Assembly (NCBI GenBank): GCA_029531795.1
Contig: JAPEIS010000001.1
Span: 3,038,001 to 3,102,000, forward strand
Reading direction: 5' to 3'
DNA from: Sclerotinia nivalis
Taxonomy: Eukaryota; Ascomycota; Leotiomycetes; Helotiales; Sclerotiniaceae
DNA: 64,000 bases
The notes under the pieces are model-generated. The model searched no databases. It saw nothing but the letters and a program-made list of their open reading frames with translations, and had not been told where the DNA came from. The translations under genes were made by a program, and so were the position numbers. Positions 33,719-46,224 of this stretch are shown piece by piece (the stretch's first letter is position 1; every line of letters starts with the position of its first letter).

Positions 33719-36200
33719 ATGAAAATTGAACTTCTCTTGATCAGCACCTCATTTTTTTGCTTCAGTGTACGGACTTCTTCAACAATGGCTCAATACCTTC
33801 TTTCCAAGTGGGCATAGTATTGTTCCTTGTGAGATACCACCTCTTATGAAAGTATATCACGGTAGGAGAGATGAAGAATCTTTACCTGAAAGTCCAGAAT
33901 GGGTTTCTTTCGACGTGTGAGTATTTTAATCTTGTTTGGTTGAACAATGATTTTCTCAATAATAATCATCTTTTGCGTTTATGGTTGAAAAACTACCTAT
34001 ATACCAGAATATTTATCAGACGCTGGCGAGGTCCCGTTACACTTATATTCCAGAAAAGTGGCTTGTGAGTGTAGTGTCCAAGGGTAAAACTTTGAACATG
34101 GTAGAACGGGGATGAGTAAAAATGTCATTGATTTTCTAATTAGACCCTAAGCTTTACGGTATAAGCCCCTTTGAATTTACCGGATGAGCGTCCTGTCAAT
34201 ATGCATAACGTGTTTGAAAATCGAGGACTGGAAGAGCTTCACTTTTCTGTATTCTGCTTTGATTATGGAGCAGACTTAAACACTTCATTGCCGCCAAATT
34301 CATCCTTATACAATACGCTATTTAAATTCTACTATGATCAACTGATTTTAGGCTATGTCATTTGCTAATAAACCTGCGGTGAAATGCCTATGGGATTATG
34401 GGCTCTATTAGAAACACCTATCTTCTGACATTTTAAACTACTCGCACCGTAAATGCGTTTACTTTGACGGAGAGACAGCTACGCTCATGGGATCAGGACG
34501 AATGGATACACAGATGCTACACATCTATGGTAATGTACCTGGACCGGATTCCAATGGAGATTTCCGGGTCAGGCTTGGTTCAAGAGTATGCTCGAGCAAG
34601 AAAATTATGTGCTTGGGTACATGAGAAAGGTCTTGGTGGAAGAGGTTGGGAAGTCGAGGGATTTGTGAAAATGAACGCTGGATTCGAGATGATTTGGTGT
34701 TATTTTGAGAGTGAAAGCTTAAGATTAGTAGAACATCTGAATGTTACAGCTCCTTTGCTTTCCGAACCTTTGTTAAACAATATGTATGAAGAGGAAGAAG
34801 CTGATATGACGTCCTATCTTCCACTACCATCTACGACGACTCGATCGCCTCACGCTACACACGCCAACCAAGAATCCCACAGAAGACCACCCTGCCCTGC
34901 CAGCAAATTTCATGCACGATGCTGATAGAGAACCATTCCTTTGAAGTCAAGGCTGGGGTTGGTTTATGAGTGCGGCTTCTCATTACGGATCTTCTGGGGA
35001 AGGATCAGGACGTGGCGAGAATCAAGTCAAAATCCTCACATGTAGAATTTTGAACTACTATTTTCCCAAATTCGAGAGCCAGGCAAAGGCACGAGGTACA
35101 ATAGAAATGAAGACTTTGAACTTGATAAGTGAAGGATTCTGGAAGGCGGTTTTGGAGGATGAAGGTGCGAGAACAATCGCTTTAAATGCTTGATGAGAAG
35201 GAGAAGTTCACACACTTTTGAATATGTGACCACAAATGAAGCGGCAATAATGAGAGGGGATTCAGAGAGATTCCTCAATAATATTCTCGGTCAATCTGTG
35301 AATTGCACCGGTATTGACTGGACGACAATGACCAACGAAATTGTCCAGACCTATGCTTCTCCACTATCCCAACTTCTCCAAACTCTACAGGACCACACTT
35401 TCATCCCACCATCCGATAATTCAGCAGAAAGGAAATGTATGTCATCCATTCGTGACCAGACTCATTCATTCCTCCTCCTCTTTCTCAAATATCCATCTCC
35501 CAAACAAAACCCATCAATCTAGACCCGCGAATCCCCTCTCTTCCAAACCACCCATCCCCATTCCCGCTGCCACTACCACCACACCCGACTCCTCTCCCTC
35601 TCTCGGCATCCATCTCCCACCCGAAGCAAAAATCTTCAAACAAGCCATCGAAGAAACGCAATCCGGAATCTGCAACACCATAATCAACATAAGATTTTCC
35701 GAAAAAATCTAGAACTCCACATATATATATAACCAACCTTCTTCAAGCCCACACGATAAATTCCTATTAATATCACTCCTAAACACCACCACCCAAGAAA
35801 TAACTGCTGGATCCACTGTCTACGAGAATTAAGGTCCTGGCTAGGCTGGGCTGAGTTGATGAATGGATCCGGACTTGTTGTGAAAATATATGTGCGAGGG
35901 GGGGCATATGTTATATTCCCATGTGGACCATGGTCTATGTTAGGGAGAGATAATGTACTGGTTAGAGATCCGTCTCCGAAATATGGATATAGATATGGGC
36001 CTGTATATGAAGGTGGATATGGAGGTAAACCTGGGAGAGGAGGTCATAAACCAGATGGATATCAACACGGAAGACCTGCACTTCCCCAATCGACGAGACA
36101 GATTTGTGGAAACCGAGATGTGTGGGTGTTGATTATATTTGGGGGGGTTGGGATAGGTTGTGTTTTGCTCCGTAAGGGAGATATAGAGAAGATGACCATC
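33719..36200 (+). pseudogene. pseudogene of a long fungal protein of unknown function
   Basis: Coding fragments in all three frames read consistently from 5' to 3', as in one ancestral protein. An ATG with a signal-peptide-like start (MKIELLLIST) lies at 33719. A seven-T run at 33752-33758 throws it out of frame from LLQQWLNTFFPSGHS, CEIPPLMKVYHGRRD and SPEWVSFDV. Later come CVYFDGETATLMGSG and DTQMLHIYGNV near 34454, then QEYARAR, GFVKMNAGFEMIWC, NVTAPLL and SYLPLP in another frame. Near 34940, EPFL-stop-SQGWGWFMSAASHYGSSG has a TGA at 34942 where CGA would read on. DWTTMTNEIVQTYA and IRDQTHSF follow, then WLGWAEL and CYIPMW near 35900. At least four frameshifts and one stop separate them. 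It was probably a secreted or membrane protein. The family name is unknown to me. Confidence 0.65.
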
Positions 36201-37016
36201 GCCTTTATGATATATTGGCTTGGTATATTCAGAGTACATGGTAAATAATAAATTTGGGATGCAATAATATGCTGGCGTCAAGAAGTCAAGAAGTTAAAGA
36301 GGCACTGCTGGGCCTATAATGGGAATAAACGTCATATTGATGTTGTTCATAGCCCTATAACACATCCCTATAACACATCCCTATAACACATCCCTATAAC
36401 ACATTCATCCCTATAACACATTCATCCCTATAACACGAAATACACATCTCATCACCCCCTCCACGCAACCGAGCTCCTTTCCACATCAACCCCAAACCAG
36501 AAAACATACACACACACACACTCTCTCTCTCTCCCCCCGCTCAAACACAATGAATTGCGCCCAAAATAAACCCACCCGCACGCGCCACTACCAAGCTGTG
36601 TATATAAACAATCCTAACATCAATCATTCTCGTGAGTAGTCGGTACAGTGGTTAGTAACTGCAATTGAACTTTCAACCAACTGAGATGCGATACGATGAC
36701 TCGAAGAAAAGAGAAGTTGAAAAAGTAACCCAAGTCTTTGTTTCGACTTATGAATATGAAGAGAAGTTTCGTATCACGATACCCTGTTTTTGGTTCGTTT
36801 TTATATGAGTAATTGGAGTGGAATTGAAATTGTCGTTACTTATATCAATGTGTGAACAAATGCATCTTGTATTCGTGGGCTTCTAATCTCTAGGATTTAG
36901 AACTTATGTCATGTATATACGATATTCGAAATACCCAGCATGAAAGCAACACTCATCCAAAACTCCAGCTCCTCACCATTATACAGCACGCTCTGCTCAA
37001 ATCCAAGAGATTCCCC
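36201..37016. other. intergenic with a 13-bp minisatellite
   Basis: Holds the CCCTATAACACAT repeat and CA and CT runs near 36510-36532. The part nearest 37016 is the 3' flank of the minus-strand SDR gene. No gene is supported. Confidence 0.45.
36353..36436. repeat. 13-bp CCCTATAACACAT minisatellite, about six copies
   Basis: The first four copies are perfect and contiguous. The last two are each preceded by an extra TCAT. The last copy lacks its final bases. Seen directly. It is not a telomere repeat. Confidence 0.9.
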
Positions 37017-38194
37017 CTACCAACTAGAATGACCCCCATCCATTCTCAAATCCGCACCTGTGCAACAAAAAAAATCAGTCTCAAGTCCCTCATCACCAGA
37101 ATCAAGAAAATCGGAACATAACTTACCAGTCATAAAACTACTAGCATCACTAACCAAAAACACCGCCGCCCCTCTATATTCCTCCGGCTTACTCAATCTC
37201 CCCAACATATTCTGTTTGGGCCATTCAGTTCTCCTCTCTGGGAATTTCTTAAAGAGATCCTCGACCATAGCCGTTACGATGTAACCTGGAGAAATGGTAT
37301 TGACGCGAATATTATGCTCGCCCCATTCACTAGCTAGATTTCGGCCGAGTTGGAGAACTGCGGCTTTGGATGCGTTGTACGCGGGACATATGAGACCCTG
37401 TTGATTATTAACAAATGTATAGCAGAATAAAAGGAAGGAGGGGAGAGAGGACGAACTCGATTAGCGACTGTTCCACTCATACTAGCTATAAGTACTATAC
37501 TACCCCCATTACCAAATTTTATCATTTGTTTCGCAACGGCTTGGGCTGTCATGAATACTCCGGTTACATTTACACTCATCATGAGATCCACATCCTTGGC
37601 TGTATATTCCAAGGCTGGAGTTTCTTGTTGAATTCCAGCTGCTGCTATTAAGCCATCCATGCGTCCTTCCTTCTGTGCTATCTCCTCAATTATAGAATTT
37701 AAAGACTCGACATCTCGGACATCGATGCGGCGATAGGAAAGTGATGTACCTAGTTCTTTCTCTGCGCGCTCTGCGATGCGTTCGAAATCGGGAGATGGAG
37801 TTTCGAGACGGTCGAGTGCATAGACTGTGGTATTGCGTTAGCTGATGCCAATCCGTCTCGAGGTCTTTTCGAGCTATGTTTACAATTGAAATTGCATACC
37901 TTTAGCACCAGCTTCCAATAATGCTTCTGCTTGTACCAACCCTAATCCTCTCCCAGCCCCGGAAACACATACTACTTTATCGAGCAGACTGAACTCAGGT
38001 AGACGTTTTATGGTGCCTAGATATGTTCGATCGCTTTGGAGTGTCGCAGCTTCGTGGTCTGGTGGGGATGGTGGTTGGCGTGGAGGTGGTGGGGCTGATA
38101 GACGTGGAAGGACAGAGAAGCTGCGTGTGAGGGGACGTATATTGGAATTAAGATATCGAGTTGAGACGCGGGAGACATTTCGAAGAGTAGACAT
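37017..38194 (-). CDS. short-chain dehydrogenase/reductase, probably mitochondrial
   Basis: Predicted 324 residues in four exons: 38194-37900, 37824-37457, 37397-37127 and 37057-37017 (introns 75, 59 and 69 bp). Every join restores SDR sequence. The cofactor loop is SGAGRGLG at 78-85. Catalytic Tyr228 and Lys232 sit in YNASK. The tail is SSFMTG-ADLRMDGGHSSW, the usual classical SDR end. NNAG is replaced by AAAG. The fold is closest to sorbose/xylulose reductase-like (Sou1 type) enzymes acting on polyols or keto-sugars with NAD(P)H. The substrate is inference. The first 35 residues are basic with Arg and Ser and no acidic residue (STLRNVSRVSTRYLNSNIR), a likely mitochondrial targeting sequence. 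Intron 2 uses the uncommon donor GTTCGT. The last exon is only 41 bases. Confidence 0.85.
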
Positions 38195-39008
38195 GACTTA
38201 GGCAGCCTGGGGTTCAATTCAGAGACGTAAAGAGAAACTTGGGGCACCTAGAAGATTATAGGATTGAGCTGTGAAGGGTTGGGAAAGTAGAAGCTCAATT
38301 ACATGCAATATTAAAGACTAGATGGGAGAACAGTAAGCAAAAGTAAATTGCATGTTAAAACCTGCCAGCCCTTAGGTCCTCTTAAGTAATTGCGGGAGCT
38401 AGCAGCTGTACCTCGAGAAGCTTCAACAGTTCCGGACCATAGTGCCCGCGTAAACTCGGAAGTATGGCACTTGGCATCATTACCACTGGGCAAGAAATAA
38501 CGAAACTACTTAACTTTGTTGCAGAGATATGGCACAGCTTCGTGGTGCTTTGTGTGTCGTGTCGAATGCTTCCATTCGAAAGCGGGGTAAATGATAACAA
38601 CCTCAACAAAATCGATGCTGACCTCGATAAATCATCCAACATTTCCAAGAGATGATTCAGAATATGATGTTCATGGTCCACCCTCAATCATTTGGGTTTA
38701 CTGGAGCTTAGCTCGGGGTAATGTGCCTCCCCCACGGCCCACCTTTTTAGTCTTTCTCCGCATTCCCAGCCGGATTACCGGATAAGGTAACTTTAAGACG
38801 AATCAAATGAAATCTTACGAGGGGATTGCATAATCGGCGTGTGACGTCGGAATACCTTCCAAGTTGATTTGTCCATAGAAGTTTTCTATATTCGTAGATG
38901 TATGTCTAGCTCCAAATCTCAAAGTAATTAGATCATTGACCAATGCTTAGACCCTTCAGTCAAGTATCGATAATTGTCGAAAAGTCTGTCATTATATAAA
39001 GAACTTCT
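38195..39008. other. spacer between two SDR genes
   Basis: The 800 bases between the two minus-strand SDR genes carry only short chance frames. The promoter of the mitochondrial-type SDR should lie near 38195 and the 3' end of the other near 39008. Confidence 0.4.
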
Positions 39009-40010
39009 CTAGAATAGCATTCTCTCCTTCAACTTGTCATTTTCCACGATTTCTTTTTCTTTGCTAAGGAACTCTGGAATATCCCAGGTGCAATTTATAT
39101 ACCTGCCAGCTAACCACTCCCTTCTCTCTTGTGACAAAAAGCACATGGAATCACCCGCAACTTCCGGAGCATCTCGCAGGACTATTTGAATATTAGCAGA
39201 CGACCTTAACTTCTTCGTCAATTTATGGCAGGGAAACACAATATACCTTTATGAAGATATGCCGGTAATTTCTTTGCCATCTCTGTATCAACGGCACCCG
39301 GATGTACACAATAAGCCAATATTCCTTGTTCTGCATACTCAGTCATCGTAAATTCGGTGAATCTCAATAATGCAAACTTCGAGGTTTGATATCCGCTAGC
39401 TCCGGGTCGCAATGAATTGGCTCCAGTACTAGCTACATTGACAATTGTCTTTAGCCCACCCTTAAACATTAAGGGGAGGAATCCACGAGTCATCCAATAA
39501 ACTCCACGTATATTGACTTCGAATGTCTGCCACCAATCATCCGGATCAGAATCAATTATTGATTGACTGGCCGCTAGGTATCCGGCATTATTGATCAAAA
39601 TGTCCAATCGTCCGAAGGTTTTCTCAACCTCTTGAACCGCATCTTTGACGCTCTGGTGATTAAGCAAGTCAAGCTTAATCGACAAGACTTTGGGAGAGGT
39701 CTTTCCTGCCGCCCTTGCTGCCTCCTGGATTTCTGTCTCGAGTGAAGAGAGATCTGATCGTGCACCAATAGCAATACCTTCAGCACCAGCTTTCGCGAAT
39801 GATAAAGCTGTAGCTCTGCCAACACCCTTCGAAGCACCTGTTATGAAAACTATATGTTTGCTGTGGTCGGATTTTGTCGCGGAGTCGATGGCGGGGTATG
39901 AAGTGCTATGCAGGGTAGGTGTAAAATTTTGGCCTATCTTTTGTTAGGATAGGATGCAATGCTGGACGATAGGATTTACCATTTGGCAGAAGAACTGTTG
40001 GGTACGACAT
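39009..40010 (-). CDS. short-chain dehydrogenase/reductase
   Basis: Predicted 296 residues in three exons: 40010-39980, 39933-39247 and 39181-39009 (introns 46 and 65 bp, both phase 1). The 31-base first exon encodes MSYPTVLLPN and joins to GQNFTPTLHSTSYPAID. The cofactor loop is TGASKGVG at 42-49. NNAG is intact (ILINNAGYLAAS), with a catalytic Ser in VASTGANS and YQTSK near residue 191. The C-terminus (RREWLAGRYINCTWDIPEFL) is typical of a fungal SDR group with an extended substrate lid. No signal or targeting peptide is visible, so it is probably cytosolic. The substrate is unknown. It is unrelated in detail to the neighbouring SDR, so recent tandem duplication is unlikely. Confidence 0.87.
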
Positions 40011-40754
40011 CTCAAACTGTATTCTTGAGATCTGCGAATATAAATCACAACGAGGGTTGAGATGTGAGAGGGAATGGAGGAATCGAGAGTGGTACTTAGT
40101 CAGAGATAAATGGGAAAATTATATAGTGGACAGCATCATGCAGAATGACCAATGTTGCATCCGCATCCCTCCGATATGGCAGGGTGTATTGTACTCACCT
40201 TTACGATTAATTAGTCGCTGCTGCTTATGCGTTAGTAGTGGAAGTTCTAAGCTTCACAGCTGGACATTCCCAATGGGGCGTTTGAAGACAACAAAGATTA
40301 CGTAAGCATAAACCCCACTGCTCGGTATCAATCATATCACATCACAGAAGCATCAAATTATGAAGCTGAGAAATACAGCACTCTGAGACTGTTTATGATG
40401 GTTTAAATTAATTTCTGAGTTCCAATTTATCCGATACTTCCAACTCCGATTTTGCCTTCTCGCTATCATTCCATTCACCCATCCATTCCACCAAAGACGT
40501 TGACAGTATTGGTGCTAGCGCTAGTTTTCCCATACTACATTACCAAAGCATATACCATGGTACTATTTCTGAGATTGCTTATAGTTGAGTCAATCCAAGA
40601 GGCGTAGAAGTTTTTCTAGAATTCCTTGTACCTCATGAAGGGCCTTTGTTCTAATGGCCATGTTTAGAAAATCACTGTCTATAGGTGTAATGTGAGTTGG
40701 GAATACTCTTTCCTCCAATCAATGCTTGAATATAGATCACTCAAGCTCTTTTCG
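40011..40754. other. intergenic, SDR promoter side
   Basis: Contains the promoter of the minus-strand SDR and the former promoter of the plus-strand pseudogene. The 82-codon open frame at 40057-40305 shows no family likeness. Confidence 0.35.
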
Positions 40755-41602
40755 ATGTCTTCTCACGTTTATTCCTCCCCTTTCTCTAGTTCCGAACCAA
40801 AAGCTATGACACCGTTGTGGTCGCCAGAGGAAGACCCAATACCGCCTCCCTTCGAAAGGAAAGAGTACTAGGCCTCCAATACTTCTCCAAATGAATAGCT
40901 AATTGGGATTATATTGCTAAAGATGATTCTAAGTGGATGTGGATGTCACATCAATGGCAAAGAGAAGGACCTGAACCACGAATAGAAGCGGGCTATTTCG
41001 ATGTTCACCAATACCCCAGAGGTGGCAAGATTACATTGACCTAGTGAAATAGCAGCCTGACATTCTACAACTCTTCCACAAAAATCATAAAAAGTCCATC
41101 TATGGTGATGGAACGGATGGTCTCCAGCTAGTGGCTCGTCAAATTAATGGTCTTTTCCTATATCCAACGTGGGATCGACCCGCACGAGGTTATTTATTCC
41201 TACGCACAAATCTGAAGATGACAAGAACCTATTTCCGGGCGCATCAAACGAGGATGGCCCTCATGAAACCGCGGATTTTGACAAACCATTACTCAGGATC
41301 AGTTTTTGCATAGGGAAGAGGGATAGATGGAACCCGTGGTGGTGGGAAGTTGTGCACGCGAGACTGGGTAAGAGAGGCGGCATCCTATTACATTCTGTTG
41401 ACATAATTACCATAACATGCCTTTCACAGTTGTGAAGAAAGGAAAGGTTCTATTTCGGAGGTGTAAGGCAAGTGATATCATATGGGTAGAGACTCTTCAC
41501 AGTATTATTATGAATATGGAGGAGAGGACAGAATGGGTCAAAAGTCAACTCAAACATCAGCTGCTAGTTATGACCTCCATAGTTGGGATTTTAAAGAGCT
41601 GA
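40755..41602 (+). pseudogene. pseudogene of an unrecognised fungal protein
   Basis: An ATG at 40755 opens MSSHVYSSPFSSSEPKAM and continues LWSPEEDPIPPPFERKEY to a TAG at about 40869. Coding sense then continues in shifted frames: GLQYFSK, ANWDYIAKDD, EGPEPRIEAGYFDVHQYPRGG, then FDKPLLRISFCIGKRDRWNPWWW with VVHARLGKRGG, and last PFTVVKKGKVLFRR with the VETLHSI stretch. Stops and one-base shifts separate the segments over 850 bases. The segments have good protein composition and follow in a sensible order, so a decayed single gene fits better than chance. I cannot name the family, and no signal peptide or catalytic motif stands out. Confidence 0.5.
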
Positions 41603-44600
41603 GATGCGCATTTCACTTGCCTTCATTCCATTTTCTAAGGGCCTAATTTCAGAGCAGTATGAACTATAAGCCGAAATGTTTGCCATCCCATTTATTTTCT
41701 CAAATATTTTCCTCTTGATTAGAATTCTATAGATCATATGAGTAAGCGAAACAAAAGGGGCTCCCAATCATCGAAACATTATAACCTTCAAGTATTGAAC
41801 TATTCAACCAATATTATATATCTTTATAGAAATTAGCAATTGAGAATGTTATTCAGATCCTTTTAATAATTAAATTCAATATGCACACACAGGGTTTGCG
41901 CTCAAACTTTTCTATTCCTCGAATGATTTACTTTAGTAAGTTTACAATCTTCTATAGCTCTGTACAGTCACTACAACTTTACTTCTTTCAGAGACGAAAT
42001 GGATATTCCACCAATCTTAGAGTTATATACTTCAATATCCACGCCATTATAAGTTTTTATATCCAGTATAAGCTCGCCTTTACTTATTATCCCACATCTT
42101 CCACCATGAATAAATGAAACCTTCAATTTACTCTTTATGTATTACCATATTACCGCAAGCTTAGGATGAAGATTATATTCGAGAGTTCACATTTACTGGA
42201 TCAATAAAGTACCTGTGAGCAGCATAGGCAAAAAGGTTGATTAGAATGAAAAAAGTAGTCTTGGTAGATTCATTCTTCGATACTAGGCAATTACTGGGCC
42301 GAATAAACAACAATTCGCCTTCATGCGTTTCCTCCTCACATTCTCAAGGGCTGTGGGGCTTTGCTTTACTACTGACTTGGCAGTATCGGAGATTGTTAGT
42401 GATAGTTGGCGGGGATTAATGGGGTTACCCGTATGAGTCTCCATCCAGTGTGCATGTGGGGTATAAGATTTGATCTTGAGGAGTAGTCTTGAATGATGGC
42501 AATTGGTTCGTGACTTCATACATGGCCGTTCAGATACTAAAGTGATGTTGTCGGTAGATGGGATCTCTTCTAGCGGAGCATAGAAAGAACTACCTAAATC
42601 AATGTATAAAGTCAATGTGAAGTAAATTAATGGCAAGATCATGCTGATACCTCGGAATAGATGCAATACAAACCCTGGAACCCCCCAAAAAGAATATATC
42701 GCTCATATCTACCCGACCGAATAAAGATGACGACAAAAAAGTTATATAATAGTCAACATGAAGCTATTCGAAATATTAAAGTGGGCAATATCAATGATAG
42801 ACATGTTATCTCGAAATTCCTTGTGTTAATCAGCCTATTATTAATAAATTTCTATACCCAATTACCAAAAACCAAAATCATCCCCTGACTTCGAATTATT
42901 AAAAAGCAAATAATCAAAAGTAAACCAATATCTATCCCGCAAATCCCAACATAATCATAATTATATCCAAAAGAACCCACAAGTAAACAAAAAGCAGCAG
43001 TAGCAAATACCTATTCCATAATAAAAACTACCTATGTATAATATGAAATTCCCAGGCAAAAATAAGCGAGATGGATTTCATCATCATATCATGTTATTTC
43101 TATCTAGATATTTTCTTCTTCTTAATTAAGATGTCTTTTCTCAATGAATTCGAAGATTCTTTGGGATATGTGAGGTCCTAGTTACTTTGCGGTGTGGGAG
43201 TTTGGTGAATGTTATAAGTATTATATAAAAGTATACAGGTTTGGGTCAAATGTAAGATTACAATATTCAGTCAGTAAAGCAATGCTGGTACTTCCCGGAG
43301 AAATCGCTTTCAAGGACATCATTGTCAAGCTATATATTCAGTGGGAAGAGATATCTAACGGTTTTTGAAGTTTTATAGAAGTAGAGATATTCCGAACCAG
43401 ATATATCAGAATTCATCACAAAAGGTATGATATAACAGACGAAAAACTAGACTAAATTCCGCAGCAACAAAACCACCAGCTGATATAAGCACCGTAACAA
43501 AAACTGAGCATGGATCAAAGAGAAGTATTCCGAATTTTAAAATATCAGGAAGTGTGATCCAAGGGACTGTCAGATGATAGGGCATCTCATCTTAGGAATG
43601 AGATACAGATGCAGATACAGATATACCAGACCAGAATTACAACACTATCTACAGTATTAAAACTTTTATTCACTCCTCCCTCAGCACTCCCTTCCTCAAC
43701 ACTTCCTCCCTCAGCACTTCCTCAATCTCAACCCTTCATCCAAACTCCAAACTCCAAACTCCAAACTCCAAACTCCAAACTCCAAACTCCAAACTCCAAA
43801 CTCCAAACTCCACATTCACCCACAATCTACAGTCTACAATCCACAATCTTACAATCCAAAATCCTCACAGAACAATAACCCATCCACAAACCAGCTAGCT
43901 AGGGAATTTAAATAATTCCATCCCAATCTCCTAAATCACCCCCCTATACACCAGACTACCTACCTACCTACCTACCATTTAATTTAACATCTCAACTCTA
44001 ACTCCAACTCTAACTCCAGTGAATAGATACTGACTGATACCGAATGCGAAGATACCCAGTTAGCCAGTCAGCCAGTTGCAGAAAGATGCATATGATTTGT
44101 TGGGGATACGAGGGGGATATGTGCATGGTGTTTGCGAGGTACCTTGTCGTTATGTGGTTGGGTGCCAATGATCTGGGTTAGAGGTCAGAGGTCATTGCTC
44201 CTCAGTATATATGAGTCTTACATGCGTACCTAGTGCGTACCTTGCGCTTGCATCTCATCTGCAGCGTGCTGGTGGTATTTCTTCCAGTATTGGCACGAGT
44301 CATGATTCCAACGGCCATCACATGCAGATCACCTTGCAAAAACAAAAATTCAAAGCATATCTTAAAGACTATATTATACACGGGGAAATCTCACCAACAT
44401 TCGAGCAAAAGCGTAACTCATGAACTAAAATAACAAAGGTACAGAAGAGTCCAAGGAACATCTTTGTAAAAGAAAAAGGTAGTTCGAAAACATCAATTAG
44501 AGAAGTGCAGCAATGCGAACCACCATCCATCCGTTTCTAACTCCTTTTTTCTAATCACCACGTGTATCATATCATCTTTATCTTTCGTCAAATCTCGTGA

Positions 44601-44704
44601 ATTCGTGAAAACGTCTTAGGGTATACCAAGCGGTCAGTTCTTGTAGACCAGTTCGAAAATATCAAGCCGATATATAGAGTGACATAGGTTAGATAGAGGT
44701 TTGC
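41603..44704. other. intergenic, AT-rich with simple repeats
   Basis: Three kilobases without a supported gene. AT-rich sequence dominates 41700-43300, then comes a heptamer minisatellite. Short frames on both strands lack motifs. The last part is the 3' flank of the rhodopsin-like gene. Confidence 0.45.
43739..43812. repeat. 7-bp AACTCCA minisatellite, about ten copies
   Basis: Perfect heptamer array, seen directly. It sits within a broader C- and T-rich stretch (43670-43990) that also has CAGCACTTCCTC and CTAC repeats. Confidence 0.92.
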
Positions 44705-46224
44705 CTAGGCAATCTTCTCGTTCTCTCTATAGGCTAGAGTTGGCGAAATTGCTTCATCATCACCCTTCTCCATTGTCATCATAGAGCTGAAGATATGAAA
44801 TTAGTATTGATTAAAGTAGCAGATATGCGAAGGGTGCGGGGAATATGAGTACTTACATCGGATCCCCACGAGAATTGGCAAGGCCTGTTTGATCACTGAA
44901 AGAGTTCAAGTGCACACCAGAACGACCAGTGCCACGGTTGGTGAAACGGGAACGGGTAGCAACAGAGAGGAATTCCCCCATAGCCTTTCGACGAGCAACG
45001 AGTTGATCCATCCAATCCTTTGGTTTTGGGCTGCCATTCTCCGTATAATTTGAAGGATTTTGCATACGAGCAACCATCTCGGGGTGCATATCGATCTCTT
45101 GCTTTTGGTTATCGAAGGAGCGAGCTTTGAAAATCTTTTGTACAATCTGCCAGCAGCAAATAATATTACCAACCCAGATGGCTACTGATGACTCACGAAT
45201 GTACCAAAGTTGATAGGTTGTTGTCATAGGGCTGGCGAAATTGTAATACCTAAGAAATCGTCAGTTGTCGATCAAAAGTTGAAGCTGAATTGGAACAACT
45301 TACTTGTTTAAGATAGCAGCAAGGATTGTAAATAAAGCGAGAGAGAAAACAGCCATTAAGATAGCTTTGCGCTTGGGTGGTAAACGTGCGATATAGAACA
45401 TCCAAAGGGGGATGAGGATCAGCCCGAGATCAGAGCTGATATTGAAAACCATTTGAACGATAGAGTAATGCTGATAAGTCGCACATTGTTCGTCTTGAAC
45501 AGGGACTGCCCAGTATTGTTTAAATGGACGGCAGACACCGACGTAGTAGACAAACATAATCACGACGTATCCAACAATAATGTATCCCATGAGAATCTTG
45601 AGTGCCATTTGCAAATGTGGAAGATTGCGGCTTGAGCGAAGTCAGCTTCGAAGGTGGGTGTGAGATGGAACGGGTCATAAACTTACCAAAGACGCCACAA
45701 GAATAGCCAAATGCAAACCTTGACGCACCAGGTAGAAGCAAGCATACATTGTTCAAGTGGGATGACAATAATAGAGCCATAAACGCGCGAAGCGACATCC
45801 TCAGGATCAGCCAAAATTGCAGACAACTGCTCTGGAGGGAACAAATTGGTTTCATAACGAGCGGAGACATTAATCAAGACCAAGAGAACGGTATAGAAGC
45901 ACTTGGAGTTTGTTAGATATAGACTGTAACAGAAGCGCAACATAGGAATGATGATAATACTTACCATTGTAAGACACATAAGCCAATCTTCAAATCTCAT
46001 CTTCGCCATGACCCAGGTGGCATTGAGACTAAGATGAAAATACACGTTAGTTGCGCCATCACGTAGGGAATACTTAGTTGAAGTAGATTCCAAAAGTATA
46101 TGTGGATATTTACTTACATTCGGAAACCGAACAAGACAAAAGAAGGAATGACAAAACCAATGGTGTTGTGAAGAAGTTCGGAATTTGAAGGCGAAACAAT
46201 CCCACGAGAAATTAAAGGAGCCAT
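44705..46224 (-). CDS. fungal rhodopsin-like (PTH11-type) seven-helix membrane protein
   Basis: Predicted 395 residues in six exons: 46224-46118, 46028-45965, 45901-45687, 45630-45304, 45249-44857 and 44786-44705. All five introns (89, 63, 56, 54 and 70 bp) have GTAAGT-type donors and the joins keep frame. Seven hydrophobic helices are visible: near 22-35, 50-70, 105-128, 140-160, 180-208, 212-235 and 255-275. Family landmarks are DWLMCLTM, YVGVCRPFKQYW (before a Cys-rich outer loop), ISSDLGLILIPLWM, LPPKRKAILMAVFSL and ESSVAIWVGN. This matches the fungal rhodopsin-like domain shared with PTH11-type receptors, thought to sense surface or chemical cues at the plasma membrane. No CFEM domain precedes it. 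The cytoplasmic tail is polar with several Ser and Thr. The ligand is unknown. Confidence 0.85.

Noticed and set aside
36353..36436. CCCTATAACACAT array as telomere-like or CRISPR-like repeat
   Set aside because: Units are contiguous with no spacers and do not match CCCTAA. It is a plain minisatellite.
43739..43812. Heptamer array as an internal telomere repeat
   Set aside because: Fungal telomeres are usually TTAGGG or close variants. AACTCCA does not fit on either strand.
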